DNA of 64,000 bases, from NCBI GenBank assembly GCA_963747315.1, contig CAVVEQ010000013.1, forward strand, positions 62,001 to 126,000, in the 5' to 3' direction. Shown piece after piece: positions 1 through 8,183 of this stretch (the stretch's first letter is position 1; the number at the start of each line of letters is the position of its first letter). A program made the translations under genes and the position numbers. The DNA comes from CAVVEQ01 sp963747315. Its GTDB lineage: Bacteria; Chloroflexota; Anaerolineae; Anaerolineales; Anaerolineaceae. The notes under the pieces were generated by a model that was given only the letters and a program-made list of their open reading frames with translations, was not told the DNA's origin and ran no database searches.

Positions 1-1354
1 ACCGCCCTCCCATGCCCCATTGTTACGCCTGCTTAAGCAAGCCCGGGCTTTTGGAGTTGGTCTGTTGCTGGCAACACAGAACCCGGTGGACGTGGATTAC
101 AAAGCGCTTTCAAACGCCGGCACCTGGTTGATCGGCCGATTGCAGACAGACCAGGATAAGCAGCGCTTGCTGGATGGATTGCAGAGTGCCAGCGGGGCAT
201 TCGACCGGGCAGCTGCGGATAAGATCATTTCCGGGCTCGGCAAGCGGGTTTTCCTTCTTCACAACGTGCATGCCAAAACGCCGGTGGTCATCACCTCCCG
301 CTGGGCGTTGAACTTCCTGGCTGGACCGCTTACGAGATTGCAGATCCCGGCACTAAACAAACTAGCCGGCAAGGAAAATAGCCAGGCAACCGCGCCTCTT
401 GCTTCAACATTGAATACCAGCGAGACTTCCCAATCTACTGTTATTCCAGCAACAGAAAATCGGATTGGAGAATCATCCTCCACCAGACCGGTGGTGCCGG
501 GAGGGGTGGACGAGTATTTCCTCCAGGGGGAAGTTGTTGAGCGGGGAAAGGTATATCAGCCTGAAGTTATCCTTCAGGCGCAGGTGCGATATTTTTCCAA
601 GCAGTACGGGGTCAACCAGGTGGTTCGTAAAACCGCAATATTGACGGAAGCCCCCCAGGGGATGCCTCAGTGGGAGATGCTTATCCATGAGGGAATCGAC
701 CCCGCCAGGCTGATACGCACCCCCCAACCGGACCTCAAGTTTATGCCACTGTCGGGATGGATCTCGACGAAGAAAAAGTTGGATGACTTGCAAAAGGATT
801 TCAGTGATTGGATCTACCGCACAGGCGCAATGACAATTTATACGAATGAGGAATTGAAACTAGCCAGCCACCCGGGAGAATCAAAAGATGCGTTCCTGGC
901 CCGCTGCCAGCAGGAAGCTACCCAGCAGAGTGGTGTTGAATTTGCGAAACGCAAGGCGGAATTTGACCGAAAAAGCCTGCCCCTGCGCCAACGTATCCAG
1001 GATCAGCAGCTTAAAGTTCAAAAGCTGGAGGGGCAAGCGACCTCGAGACAGCTGGAAATGGTGGCAAAAGGCGGGGAGGTTCTTCTCGGTTTATTCGGTG
1101 GACGGAAACGAAGCATTTCCTCCGGGGTGAGCAAATATCGAATGGCGGAAGAAGCAGCAGCCAATCTGAAGGACGCTAAGCAGGATTTGCAGAACCTCGA
1201 GGAGCAACTCCGGGTACTGGAACAAAGCCAACAAACGAGTTTGGGGACGGGATCTGACCTGGCAGGTTTGATCCGCGAGGTACCTATTTCACCACAGCAA
1301 CGTGATATTTACATGGAACTCGCAGGGATTCTTTGGGTCACACCAGGCAATTAA
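1..1354 (+). CDS. HerA-like/DUF853-type ATPase, C-terminal part (5' truncated by window)
   Basis: The reading frame is open from the first bases and ends at 1354, so the gene enters from the left. The visible part starts near APLLRLLKQARAFGVGLLLA and continues with TQNPVDVDYKALSNAGTWLIGR-type sequence, typical of the ATPase core end of HerA-like (DUF853) proteins, where a resolvase-like hexameric ATPase scans for TQNP after the Walker B region. Further on it has a charged, coiled-coil-prone C-terminus (roughly residues 310-415 of the visible part, rich in Q, K, E). The Walker motifs lie outside the window. Known family members are DNA-translocase-like ATPases of unclear partner; the cellular role here is not defined. 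It is followed by a bidirectional terminator and convergent recR. Confidence 0.75.
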   Translation, partial: PPSHAPLLRLLKQARAFGVGLLLATQNPVDVDYKALSNAGTWLIGRLQTDQDKQRLLDGLQSASGAFDRAAADKIISGLGKRVFLLHNVHAKTPVVITSRWALNFLAGPLTRLQIPALNKLAGKENSQATAPLASTLNTSETSQSTVIPATENRIGESSSTRPVVPGGVDEYFLQGEVVERGKVYQPEVILQAQVRYFSKQYGVNQVVRKTAILTEAPQGMPQWEMLIHEGIDPARLIRTPQPDLKFMPLSGWISTKKKLDDLQKDFSDWIYRTGAMTIYTNEELKLASHPGESKDAFLARCQQEATQQSGVEFAKRKAEFDRKSLPLRQRIQDQQLKVQKLEGQATSRQLEMVAKGGEVLLGLFGGRKRSISSGVSKYRMAEEAAANLKDAKQDLQNLEEQLRVLEQSQQTSLGTGSDLAGLIREVPISPQQRDIYMELAGILWVTPGN

Positions 1355-1365
1355 TAAAAATCAAT

Positions 1366-1392
1366 CAAAACGGGCGATAAGCCCGTTTTTGT
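1366..1392. terminator. Bidirectional terminator between the HerA-like gene and recR
   Basis: A short GC stem, AACGGGC paired with GCCCGTT around a GATAA loop, is followed by a T-run on the plus strand and preceded by an A-run. It can therefore serve both convergent genes. Confidence 0.8.
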
Positions 1393-1393
1393 T

Positions 1394-2002
1394 TCAACTC
1401 ATTTCCTGCCGCCCTGCGAGCGCGCGCAGGAGCGTGTTCTGATCCGCGTATTCCAGATCGCCACCCATTGGTAGTCCGCGAGCCAGGCGGGTGAGGCGGA
1501 TATTGAATGGAGCCAATTGTTGCTTTAAGTACAGCGCTGTGGCATCGCCTTCCATACTAGGGTTGGTAGCCAGGATCACTTCCTGAACCCCCCCGGTTCT
1601 CACTCTTTCGATCAGCGGGCGGATGCGCAGGTCATCCGGACCGATTCCTTCGATGGGCGAGATGACCCCATGAAGGACATGGAATCGTCCGCTGAATCCG
1701 CCGGTTTGTTCAAGTACCAGGACGTCGATTGGTTCTTCCACGACACAAATGGTGGTTTCCGCGCGTTTCGGATTCGAACAAATTTCACATAACCCTGCAT
1801 CAGCCAGGGTGATATTGAAACATTGCGGGCAGAGCGCCGTGGCGGATTTCAGCTTTAAAAGCGCTTCTGCGAGCTGAAGCGAAATGCCTTCATCCCCGCG
1901 TAAAAGGTAGAATGCAAGGCGGGATGCGGTTTTAGGGCCGATACCCGGTAACCTCTCAAATGCTGCAATAACGTTTTGTACAGGTTCTGGGAGGATCGCC
2001 AT
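1394..2002 (-). CDS. recR: Recombination mediator RecR
   Basis: The 202-residue protein has the full RecR plan. A helix-hairpin-helix lies around residues 15-33 (ERLPGIGPKTASRLAFYLL), a C4 zinc finger uses Cys58, Cys61, Cys72 and Cys75, and a Toprim domain follows from about residue 82 to 175. RecR works with RecO and RecF to load RecA on gapped single-stranded DNA in the cytosol. It is the last gene of the dnaX-ybaB-recR cluster, 9 bp after ybaB, a conserved bacterial order. Length and start match the family, and no lesion is seen. recF occurs elsewhere in the window (56838-58025). Confidence 0.97.
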   Translation of the reverse strand: MAILPEPVQNVIAAFERLPGIGPKTASRLAFYLLRGDEGISLQLAEALLKLKSATALCPQCFNITLADAGLCEICSNPKRAETTICVVEEPIDVLVLEQTGGFSGRFHVLHGVISPIEGIGPDDLRIRPLIERVRTGGVQEVILATNPSMEGDATALYLKQQLAPFNIRLTRLARGLPMGGDLEYADQNTLLRALAGRQEMS

Positions 2003-2011
2003 TGAATTATT

Positions 2012-2347
2012 CTAGAATCCCAAACCGCCCAGGCCACCCGCGAGTGGTCCCATTTTTTCGGCAGCCATCGCCCGGGATTGATCCAGCGCCAGATTGACTG
2101 CGCTCAGGATCAGGTCCTGTAGCATCTCGGCATCACCGCCATTCACCAATTCGGGATCGATAAATATTTCGGTCGCCTTCTGGTCGCCGGTGACGGTAAC
2201 CTTGACCGCGCCACCCCCAACGCTGGATGTGGTTGTTTCCACAGCCAACTGCGCCTGGGCGGCTTCCATCTGCTCCTGCAATTTTTTCAGCTGGTTCATC
2301 ATTCCCATCCCACCGCCGGGTTGGGGGCGGTTAAATCCCTTGGACAT
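2012..2347 (-). CDS. YbaB/EbfC nucleoid-associated protein
   Basis: The protein has 111 residues. Its central part, from a coiled helix (MMNQLKKLQEQMEAAQAQLA) into a beta segment ending near VTVTGDQKATEIFIDPEL, is the YbaB/EbfC fold, a small dimeric DNA-binding protein that coats the nucleoid. The glycine-rich ends (PGGGMGMM and GPLAGGLGGLGF) are typical disordered tails. It sits 4 bp after dnaX and just before recR, the usual context, so it is translated from the same message. Confidence 0.95.
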   Translation of the reverse strand: MSKGFNRPQPGGGMGMMNQLKKLQEQMEAAQAQLAVETTTSSVGGGAVKVTVTGDQKATEIFIDPELVNGGDAEMLQDLILSAVNLALDQSRAMAAEKMGPLAGGLGGLGF

Positions 2348-2351
2348 GCTT

Positions 2352-3971
2352 TTACTCCTTGTGAATGATTTTTCCGCCTGCGTTCACTGCGGCGGATACG
2401 ATCCCATCCGGCTCTGCACCCATGTCCTGCGGCATGGAAGCAGCCTTGGCGTTGACAACGGTGCAAATTATCTCTATCTCAATACCGGTTACTTCTTTTA
2501 CCGCCTGGCGGGTAGCGGTGATATTATCTCCGGTTTCCATTTTCGATCGAAGCAGCTCGCCATCGAAACCGAGTACCAGTCGGCCATCCTGAATGCGGCG
2601 AACTTTGCAGGAGTTCAATAGTGCTTCGGTCTGGGGGCGCTGCCGTTTCACCGCGGCGCGGATCTTTTCCCACTGCCTCAGAACGTCCTCCGCTCCACTT
2701 CCCGTTGGATCCTGATTGGGTTGGGTATTGCTTTCTCCCGGCGTCACTTTTGGTTCACCGACCGGTTCGGACTTTCCGAGTACCGCCGGATTGGTTTCCG
2801 ATTTCCTATAACCAGGCGCGGGATTGCCCGAAGACATTGCCGGTTTACTCGCGAGTGGAACCGGGTTCCTGGGCTCAGGTGATGCAACCTCGGGGGAATA
2901 TGCGGCTGCCTGAGCGAACGCCATCTCCAGGGACAAGGAAGGCTGCCAAGTGTTGCGGTAGTCGGACGCGGCAGCGTTGAAAAGCCGGATATATTCCACC
3001 AGGCTGCGGGCATCGCTTCGGCTGGATTGGGCTTGCATGACCTTTTTTTGATCAGGTGAGGCATCCACCTGCTCGGGATTTCCGAGCAGGATGAGCAGCA
3101 TCCCACGAAAATGATCGACTAGTTGCCTGGCGAACTGGCGGGGGTCGGTACCCCCGTCCAACGCGTTGTGAAGCGCATTTATCCCGTTCACTGCGTTTTT
3201 ATCGATCACCGCGGTCGTCAGGTCGATCACAGCCTGGCTGGTTGAGGTTCCCAAAAGCTCCTGAGCGCTTTGCAGGTTGACCGCCTCCCCGGAGGAGGTA
3301 AGCTGATCAAGAAGCGAGATGGCGTCTCGCAGGCTGCCAGTTGCCTGGCGGGCTATTAATACGAGCGCATCGTTACTGACCTGTAGGTTTTCCTTCTGGA
3401 CGATCTTTTCCAGTTGGACGACGATATGGTTCACCGGGATGCGGCGGAACTCGAACCGCTGGCAGCGGGATAACACCGTGGCGGGTATCTTATTGATCTC
3501 TGTGGTTGCCAGAATAAAAACCGAGTGAGCGGGTGGTTCTTCCAGGGTTTTCAACAACGCGTTGAAAGCGGCGGTGGAGAGCATGTGCACTTCATCAATG
3601 ATATAGACTTTATATTTCCCCTGGCTTGGTGCAAGCCCGATCTTTTCGCGCATCTTGCGGACGTCTTCCACGCTGGTATTCGAAGCCGCATCGATTTCGA
3701 TCAGGTCGATATACGCGTTATCGTTTACCGCCAGGCAATGTGCGCATTTATCACAGGGACGGTCGGATGAATCCTCGGATTGGCAGTTGAATGCTTTTGC
3801 CAGCAAACGCGCGGTGGTTGTTTTACCGGTGCCACGCGGACCGGAGAATAAGTAAGCGTGTCTCAATTTGCCCAGGCGGATGGAATTTCGAAGGGTTTGG
3901 ACGATCGGATCCTGTCCGACAACCTCCTCCCAAAGATGAGGTCTCCATTTACGATAAAGTGCCTGGGTCAT
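2352..3971 (-). CDS. dnaX: DNA polymerase III subunits gamma/tau
   Basis: This is a 539-residue clamp-loader ATPase. Walker A GPRGTGKT is at residues 44-51, the four zinc ligands are Cys63, Cys73, Cys76 and Cys79, Walker B IIDEVH is near 124-129, and the SRC arginine-finger motif is at 168-170. Domains I-III occupy about the first 360 residues, followed by a Pro/Ser/Asn-rich linker and a C-terminal domain (about 420-520) of the tau type. It loads the beta clamp and organises the replisome. The start codon sits at the beginning of MTQALYRKWRP, the standard N-terminus. I saw no obvious A-rich slippery site for making a short gamma form, but did not analyse this in depth. Confidence 0.97.
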   Translation of the reverse strand: MTQALYRKWRPHLWEEVVGQDPIVQTLRNSIRLGKLRHAYLFSGPRGTGKTTTARLLAKAFNCQSEDSSDRPCDKCAHCLAVNDNAYIDLIEIDAASNTSVEDVRKMREKIGLAPSQGKYKVYIIDEVHMLSTAAFNALLKTLEEPPAHSVFILATTEINKIPATVLSRCQRFEFRRIPVNHIVVQLEKIVQKENLQVSNDALVLIARQATGSLRDAISLLDQLTSSGEAVNLQSAQELLGTSTSQAVIDLTTAVIDKNAVNGINALHNALDGGTDPRQFARQLVDHFRGMLLILLGNPEQVDASPDQKKVMQAQSSRSDARSLVEYIRLFNAAASDYRNTWQPSLSLEMAFAQAAAYSPEVASPEPRNPVPLASKPAMSSGNPAPGYRKSETNPAVLGKSEPVGEPKVTPGESNTQPNQDPTGSGAEDVLRQWEKIRAAVKRQRPQTEALLNSCKVRRIQDGRLVLGFDGELLRSKMETGDNITATRQAVKEVTGIEIEIICTVVNAKAASMPQDMGAEPDGIVSAAVNAGGKIIHKE

Positions 3972-3992
3972 GATTGCATTCCTGGTTTGGAT

Positions 3993-4499
3993 TTATGGAA
4001 CTATGAATTCCGCGCGTAAGTTTCCTGAAGGATCATAAATGCGTGCTTTTTGGCCTGCCTCCCAGGCGGAAGTGGTTCTCCCCCAGAAAAGCTCGAGAGC
4101 GTTATCTGAACCCGGCCGGGTGAAGACGGCGATGGTCGCACCACCGGTGTAGAGCCGCAGGTGAGGTGGAAATTCGTATGATCCGACGCTTTCACTGGCA
4201 AGTTTCCACCCTTTCAGGCAAAGCTCGCCATCACCTATCCTTTGAATGGTCACCTGTTCTTCCTGGAGGTTCCCAGCACCAAAGACGTTCGTGATCTGCA
4301 ACACCTCTTCGGATTTGGGGGGGATGACCGCTTCACATTCACCGGAAACGATTGCCTGTGGGAGGGAGGGTGTTTTCACCGCGGAAGGGGTATCCACCTC
4401 GTGGGCTCTATCCCAAATAAAGAGCACCGTAAGGGTGACCAGCGCAGAGAGGATGATATTTAGTACAATGAATGGCAAAGACCGCGAAGCAGATCTCAT
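3993..4499 (-). CDS. Membrane-anchored lamin-tail-domain (LTD-like) protein
   Basis: About 168 residues if read from the ATG at 4499; an upstream GTG at 4523 is in frame, but a TATTAT box lies too close to it. One N-terminal membrane segment (around LPFIVLNIILSALVTLTVLF) is followed by a spacer and a beta-sandwich-like domain. In that domain VLQITNVFGAGNLQEEQVTI and the later LKGWKLASESVGSYEFP match the bacterial lamin-tail (LTD) pattern of 'G..L..W.L.d..g..y.FP'. Such domains are usually extracellular and attached to surface proteins or nucleases; no catalytic domain is present here. It is divergent from the NYN RNase gene. Confidence 0.65.
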   Translation of the reverse strand: MRSASRSLPFIVLNIILSALVTLTVLFIWDRAHEVDTPSAVKTPSLPQAIVSGECEAVIPPKSEEVLQITNVFGAGNLQEEQVTIQRIGDGELCLKGWKLASESVGSYEFPPHLRLYTGGATIAVFTRPGSDNALELFWGRTTSAWEAGQKARIYDPSGNLRAEFIVP

Positions 4500-4541
4500 G
4501 GTTCGTTGGCTGAATAATAGCACATTTAATCACGGTCGGGG

Positions 4542-5036
4542 ATGAACATGCAATACCTGGTAGATGGTCACAACCTGATCCCCTTTATTCCGGGGATGAG
4601 CCTCGCAGATATTGATGATGAGGATCAATTGATTAAGCTGCTGCAGATCCACGGGCGGGTCACCCGTAGCAGGATCGAAGTATTTTTTGATAAAGCCCCT
4701 GCCGGGAAACCCCGGAATCGCAAGGTTGGCATGGTGACCGTGCACTCAATCCCCCAACCGGCGATCGCTGATACAGCGATCATCAGGAAAGTGCAATCGC
4801 TAGGGAAGGCAACCGGAGGCTACAGCGTTGTCAGCCACGATCGCGAAGTTCAATCCACCTGCCGAAGAATGGGAGCGAGGATTGTGGACTCTCCGGATTT
4901 TGCCTGCTCCATCCAAAACAGCCTCCGCGCGGAAAGCAAAAGATCGAAGGAGCAGCCGGAAGTGGATGCTTTGGAGGTTGATGCCTGGCTGAAAATGTTC
5001 GAAGAAGGGAATCCCACGAGTAAAAACCAAGATTAA
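4542..5036 (+). CDS. NYN-domain (YacP-like) RNase
   Basis: The 164-residue protein begins YLVDGHNLIPFIPGM, the NYN signature with the first metal-binding Asp. FFDKAPAGKPRNRK and VVSHDREVQSTCRRMGARI supply the later acidic positions. NYN proteins are PIN-fold endoribonucleases; YacP (Rae1) of Bacillus cleaves mRNA on the ribosome. Either ATG at 4542 or the one at 4548 could be the start. A TTTAAT box lies about 11 bp upstream, so the leader would be very short. The C-terminal 40 residues are charged and probably disordered. Confidence 0.85.
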   Translation: MNMQYLVDGHNLIPFIPGMSLADIDDEDQLIKLLQIHGRVTRSRIEVFFDKAPAGKPRNRKVGMVTVHSIPQPAIADTAIIRKVQSLGKATGGYSVVSHDREVQSTCRRMGARIVDSPDFACSIQNSLRAESKRSKEQPEVDALEVDAWLKMFEEGNPTSKNQD

Positions 5037-5090
5037 TCCAACTCTTAATCCCAATTAATGCTATTCTGATAGTTTTTGTATATATTAAAA

Positions 5091-5238
5091 CCAGACACCG
5101 CAAACTTTACTGGTAGACAATGGTGTCTGGCCATCAAATGCCCTTGGCGCCCGTCCCCCCCGGGCGGCAATTAAAGCAGTTGATGACATTCCCTCCGTGA
5201 AGATTGCCAGGCATGTCCCCCACATGCCTGGCAATCGC
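5091..5238. other. Intergenic block with three strong stem-loops
   Basis: This gene-free stretch (5037-5320) holds three hairpins in a row. The first is CCAGACACC (5091-5099) with GGTGTCTGG (5122-5130). The second is an outer CATCAA/TTGATG stem (5132-5137 with 5180-5185) around a CGCCCG/CGGGCG core. The third is a 15-bp stem, GATTGCCAGGCATGT with ACATGCCTGGCAATC, near 5204-5238. A TATATT box is at 5081-5086, but the -35 is poor. No T-run follows the last stem, so it is not a normal terminator. It could be a small RNA, a 5' leader element or a REP-like palindrome. Confidence 0.45.
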
Positions 5239-5323
5239 TTCAAATATCTTGCGAATCCAAATTCCGAAGAACATGAACTGGCAGGGATTACTTCTGCCTT
5301 GATATTGCAGATATAATAGAATG

Positions 5324-6095
5324 GTGAAAATAATGCCCTTTGCGTATCGAATAATCGCGATCTGTTTGTGCGTGTTATTGGCTGCTTGCAGTCAACAATC
5401 TCCTGAACCACAGTCAGGAGCTGTGCCAGTCCCCGAAGACCGCACCGGGGTCACAGCCGCGGATTCCAGTGCACCTGTCGGGGAGTTAATTTCCTGCCCG
5501 GAATACTACACGGAGCAATTCAACGGTTCAACGTACCGAACCCTGTTGGATTTCAAATCCCCCATTGATCGTCACCTCCACCAAACCGGATCAGGTACGT
5601 CTCTCGACTTCGGAGAACGGCATGAACCTGGTGCTTAATGCTGCACAAACTGACGCGTACGTTTTATACCGCGGGGGGATCTACCAGGATATCAACCTCC
5701 AGGCGACGATCACCAGCAGCGGAGTCAACAATCACGCCGCAGCCCTGGTATGCCGCGCGAACGAAAATGGCTGGTATGAAGCCAGGGTTTCCACCTCGGG
5801 CTTCTTCTCCGTCTATCGATACGATTCTCAAAAGCACCTCTCGAAAAAGAATCCTTACACGAATTTCATCGTCGATACGCCCTCCTCCGCGATCAACACC
5901 GGCACGGATAAGACCAATGTGATCCAGTTTTTATGCATCGGGAATAACCTGATCCTGAACATCAACGGCACTGAAGTTTTTAATCGGCCTCTGGCAGATG
6001 ATACCGAACCCGGATTGGTGGGTGTGGGAGGGCTTTCGCTGGAAAATTTCCCGGTCAACCTCACTTTTGGAAACATATCGATCGGTCAGCCTTAG
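5324..6095 (+). CDS. Secreted lipoprotein with concanavalin/LamG-like domain (frameshifted)
   Basis: The first frame encodes a signal peptide with lipobox (VLLAACSQQ) and runs to about 5565. The next frame then continues without loss as VTSTKPDQVRLSTSENGMNL and onwards to the stop at 6095. The shift is one extra base near a C5 run (5561-5565). The C-terminal 170 residues show a jelly-roll pattern (AALVCRANENGWYEARVS, GLSLENFPVNLTFGNISIG) like the DUF1080/LamG-type sandwich domains of surface proteins. Ligand unknown. The start is probably GTG 5324 or ATG 5321: TATAAT at 5312-5317 would put transcription start at the codon itself, suggesting a leaderless message. Confidence 0.65.
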
Positions 6096-6101
6096 CAGCA
6101 G

Positions 6102-6130
6102 TTGAATTTCCTTCAACCGCGTGCTATATT
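6102..6130 (+). promoter_or_regulatory. Sigma70-type promoter of the 6137-6311 RNA
   Basis: TTGAAT (6102-6107), a 17-bp spacer and TATATT (6125-6130) predict a start at about 6137. That is exactly where the first strand of the closing stem of the RNA candidate begins. Confidence 0.7.
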
Positions 6131-6136
6131 GTTTGT

Positions 6137-6311
6137 ACATGAACGGTCTCCGAGAATAATCGCATAGTTGTTTCGGTATTCCGACCTGTGGAAATCGTCC
6201 ACAACTTGAGGTACAGTGGTATCTCAATAAATTACTGCAGACCCAAGTGGCTGCAACTGCCTCCGGCAGTGAAACCGATTGAAACCCCCTGCTATGCGAG
6301 ACCGTTCATGT
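6137..6311 (+). ncRNA. Candidate structured non-coding RNA, about 175 nt, unrecognised family
   Basis: The two ends pair over 13 bp (6137-6149 ACATGAACGGTCT with 6299-6311). After an 11-nt bulge a second stem pairs CGCATAG (6161-6167) with CTATGCG (6292-6298). Inside lie five more hairpins: 6173-6184 (TCGG/CCGA), 6187-6203 (TGTGGA/TCCACA), 6206-6227 (9 bp, loop AGTG), 6236-6255 (TGCAG.CC/GG.CTGCA) and 6256-6270 (ACTGCC/GGCAGT). Single-stranded GAAACC occurs twice at 6271-6286. A promoter ends at 6130 and a T-rich stretch follows 6311. I see no open frame. It does not fit 6S (unbranched rod), SRP, tmRNA or RNase P signatures. tRNA-Arg follows 29 bp later. Confidence 0.65.
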
Positions 6312-6340
6312 TTTTATTTCTGATGCTATAATTGGCGCGC

Positions 6341-6415
6341 GCCTCAGTAGCTCAAATTGGAAAGAGTAGGGCACTCCTAACGCCTTGGTTGAGGGTTCGA
6401 GTCCCTCCTGGGGCA
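6341..6415 (+). tRNA. tRNA-Arg (anticodon CCT)
   Basis: Seven-base acceptor stem GCCTCAG/CTGGGGC with discriminator A, D-stem GCTC/GAGT, anticodon loop CTCCTAA (anticodon CCT, reads AGG) and T-arm GAGGG-TTCGAGT-CCCTC. CCA is not encoded. The anticodon stem has one A-C mismatch next to the loop. A TATAAT box lies at 6327-6332 directly upstream. Confidence 0.92.
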
Positions 6416-6425
6416 CAGAAAAACA

Positions 6426-6453
6426 CGGCATGAGCTCCATGCCGCGTTTTTTT
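6426..6453. terminator. Terminator after tRNA-Arg
   Basis: CGGCATG (6426-6432) pairs with CATGCCG (6438-6444), followed by seven Ts. It also lies downstream of the minus-strand gene ending at 6461. Confidence 0.85.
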
Positions 6454-6460
6454 ATTGTTT

Positions 6461-6793
6461 TTATTCAGGTAATTCCCTCGGAGGGGGTAGATTTGGATGG
6501 TGGCGAACCCACAAAAATAGAACCTGCCCGTCTGTGGTATCCACTGCCCGGGCTGCAAGAATGGGAGCTTGTTCCTCCAATCCCATCTCGTTTCGGTAAT
6601 GCAGCCAACAGAATCCCTTTTTATCCCAAGCCCTATGGCAGCGTTCAACCAACTCAGCGCCGTTGAAAGTCCGCAGCCGTGTGATCGTCAAATCCAGGTT
6701 GGAAGCGGATTCGAATAAACCTAGTGCCCAGGCGTCGCTCACTGGCTCGAAAACCGGCGGGGGACCTTCAATGATGGTGATCTTGTCGTCCAT
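6461..6793 (-). CDS. Hypothetical protein
   Basis: Read from ATG at 6793 this is a 110-residue soluble protein; TTG at 6808 would add five residues. It has no membrane segment or recognisable catalytic motif. The middle (LTITRLRTFNGAELVERCHR, then DKKGFCWLHYRN) mixes charged and aromatic residues and could form a small alpha/beta domain. The C-terminus is proline-rich (HHPNLPPPRELPE). A TATGAT box is visible upstream. It is a lone gene, convergent with tRNA-Arg. I do not recognise the family. Confidence 0.55.
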   Translation of the reverse strand: MDDKITIIEGPPPVFEPVSDAWALGLFESASNLDLTITRLRTFNGAELVERCHRAWDKKGFCWLHYRNEMGLEEQAPILAARAVDTTDGQVLFLWVRHHPNLPPPRELPE

Positions 6794-6920
6794 AACAATC
6801 CGGCGCAATCATACCATATTCATTTCCCGGTGAGATTTCTTACAGAATGTTTATAAATTGCTATCAGGATTCTAATATCCGCGCCATAGAATTATGCCAA
6901 TAACAAAAAAGGAGTTCAAT

Positions 6921-7337
6921 ATGGTATATTACTTTACCCCCCGTGTTCACCCAAACCGCCGATCCTGGATTGCGCCTTCGCCTGTGCTGCGAGGAATCAA
7001 TGGCGATTGTGATTGCTCATTTCCCGCTGATATCCGCAGTAATACTGATGGTTACGAGATTCGGGCATTAATTGCCGGTATTGCCGCGGAAGAATTGGAT
7101 ATTCAATTTACACGTGATACCGTCACCATCAAAGGTGAGCACAAAGCGATTGAGCCGGAAAACGAGAACTTCATCCGCAAAGAGCTGCCGGAAGGAAAAT
7201 TTAGCCGCGAGTTCAGCTTCTCCGAACCGGTTGATGCGGCAAAGGCTATTGCTACGCTCAAGGATGGAATATTAACACTGCTTATCCCCAAAGCAGAGGA
7301 TGCCAAACCACGCTCTATCCCAGTTAAGGCAGAGTGA
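6921..7337 (+). CDS. Hsp20/alpha-crystallin family small heat-shock protein
   Basis: 138 residues from ATG 6921, chosen because AAAAGGAG lies 6 bp upstream; the in-frame ATG at 6894 has no such site. The alpha-crystallin domain runs from about residue 35 to the end: YEIRALIAGIAAEELDIQF, then DTVTIKGEHK, and the conserved A.LKDGILTLLIPKAE close. It is an ATP-independent holdase that binds unfolding proteins in the cytosol as oligomers. A C-terminal I-x-I/V-like motif (RSIPV) is present. No CIRCE or HrcA-like operator was seen upstream. Confidence 0.95.
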   Translation: MVYYFTPRVHPNRRSWIAPSPVLRGINGDCDCSFPADIRSNTDGYEIRALIAGIAAEELDIQFTRDTVTIKGEHKAIEPENENFIRKELPEGKFSREFSFSEPVDAAKAIATLKDGILTLLIPKAEDAKPRSIPVKAE

Positions 7338-7343
7338 TCCTGC

Positions 7344-7373
7344 AAAGAGCAGCCAACCCGGCTGCTCTTTTCG
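7344..7373 (+). terminator. Terminator after hsp20
   Basis: AGAGCAGCC and GGCTGCTCT form a 9-bp stem around AACCC, followed by TTTTCGTTT. Confidence 0.85.
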
Positions 7374-7387
7374 TTTAAAATGATTTG

Positions 7388-8171
7388 ATGAACCACGAAG
7401 AAGTTGATCGGCTCGGTTTGGATCTGGGTGTCCCTGAGATCCGCTATTTCAACTCCACCAGCTCGACCAATGATGCCGCCGCTGAATGGAGCTCGGAAGG
7501 AGCACCCGATGGATCGATCGTCCTGGCAGATACACAAACTGCCGGACGCGGGAGGCACGCCCGACGGTGGCAAACGAGACCGGGTTCCGCACTGGCATTT
7601 AGTTTCATTCTTCGGCCTGCTCCAAATGAGCTGGATAAAATTCCCTTATTCGCTCCGCTGGGAGGCATCGCTGTCTGCGATGCGCTTCATCGTAGGGTGG
7701 GGGTTACCAGCGCAGATCAAATGGCCAAACGATATCCTGATCCACCGGAAAAAGGTGAGCGGCATCCTCGCGGAAACATCCTGGAATGGGAGCGAAGTCG
7801 GTGCGGTGATCCTCGGAATTGGCATCAATGTTGCACATACTTCCATACCGCCGGTTGACGAGCTGCAATTCCCGGCCAGCTGCATTGATGACGAGCACGG
7901 TCAGCCAATCCCGCGGTACGAGATTTTAAAAATGGTCGTAAACACATTATTCGAATGGCGGAAGGAAATAGGCAAACCGGATTTCTTCCAGTATTGGCAG
8001 GAACATCTGGCATTCCAGGGAGAACCTGTCCGGATCATTGAGGATGGAAAAACGATCGTGTTCGGCAGGCAATCCGGGATTCTTCCTGATGGGCGGTTGG
8101 AGATCACCACCTCGAACAATGCTAAAATTGGAATATCCGCAGGGGATGTTCACCTGCGGCCTGGGAAATGA
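7388..8171 (+). CDS. birA: Biotin--[acetyl-CoA-carboxylase] ligase (frameshifted)
   Basis: Covalently attaches biotin to carboxylase carrier protein. The first frame carries STSSTNDAAAEW, the LADTQTAGRGRHARRWQT segment (GRGR biotinyl-AMP loop) and the following strand up to AVCDALHRRV. The next frame continues with LPAQIKWPNDILI, the conserved KWPND motif, then GILAETSWNG and the C-terminal SH3-like domain to 8171. The shift is one extra base in the G-run near 7698-7704. There is no N-terminal winged helix, so this is a monofunctional class I ligase and not a repressor. The start is the ATG at 7388. The small membrane-protein gene follows within 12 bp. Confidence 0.88.
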
Positions 8172-8183
8172 CGGGAGGCTCTC

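Noticed and set aside
5204..5238. The 15-bp hairpin as a rho-independent terminator of the NYN gene
   Set aside because: No T-run follows on either strand and it is about 170 bp after the stop codon.
6241..6290. Lone CRISPR-like repeat (ends in ATTGAAAC) within the RNA candidate
   Set aside because: There is only one copy, no spacer array and no cas gene, and the bases take part in the long-range stems.
6137..6311. MITE or small transposon with terminal inverted repeats
   Set aside because: No target-site duplication is visible, and a promoter at the exact left edge plus internal hairpins fits an RNA gene better. Not fully excluded without a genome-wide copy search.
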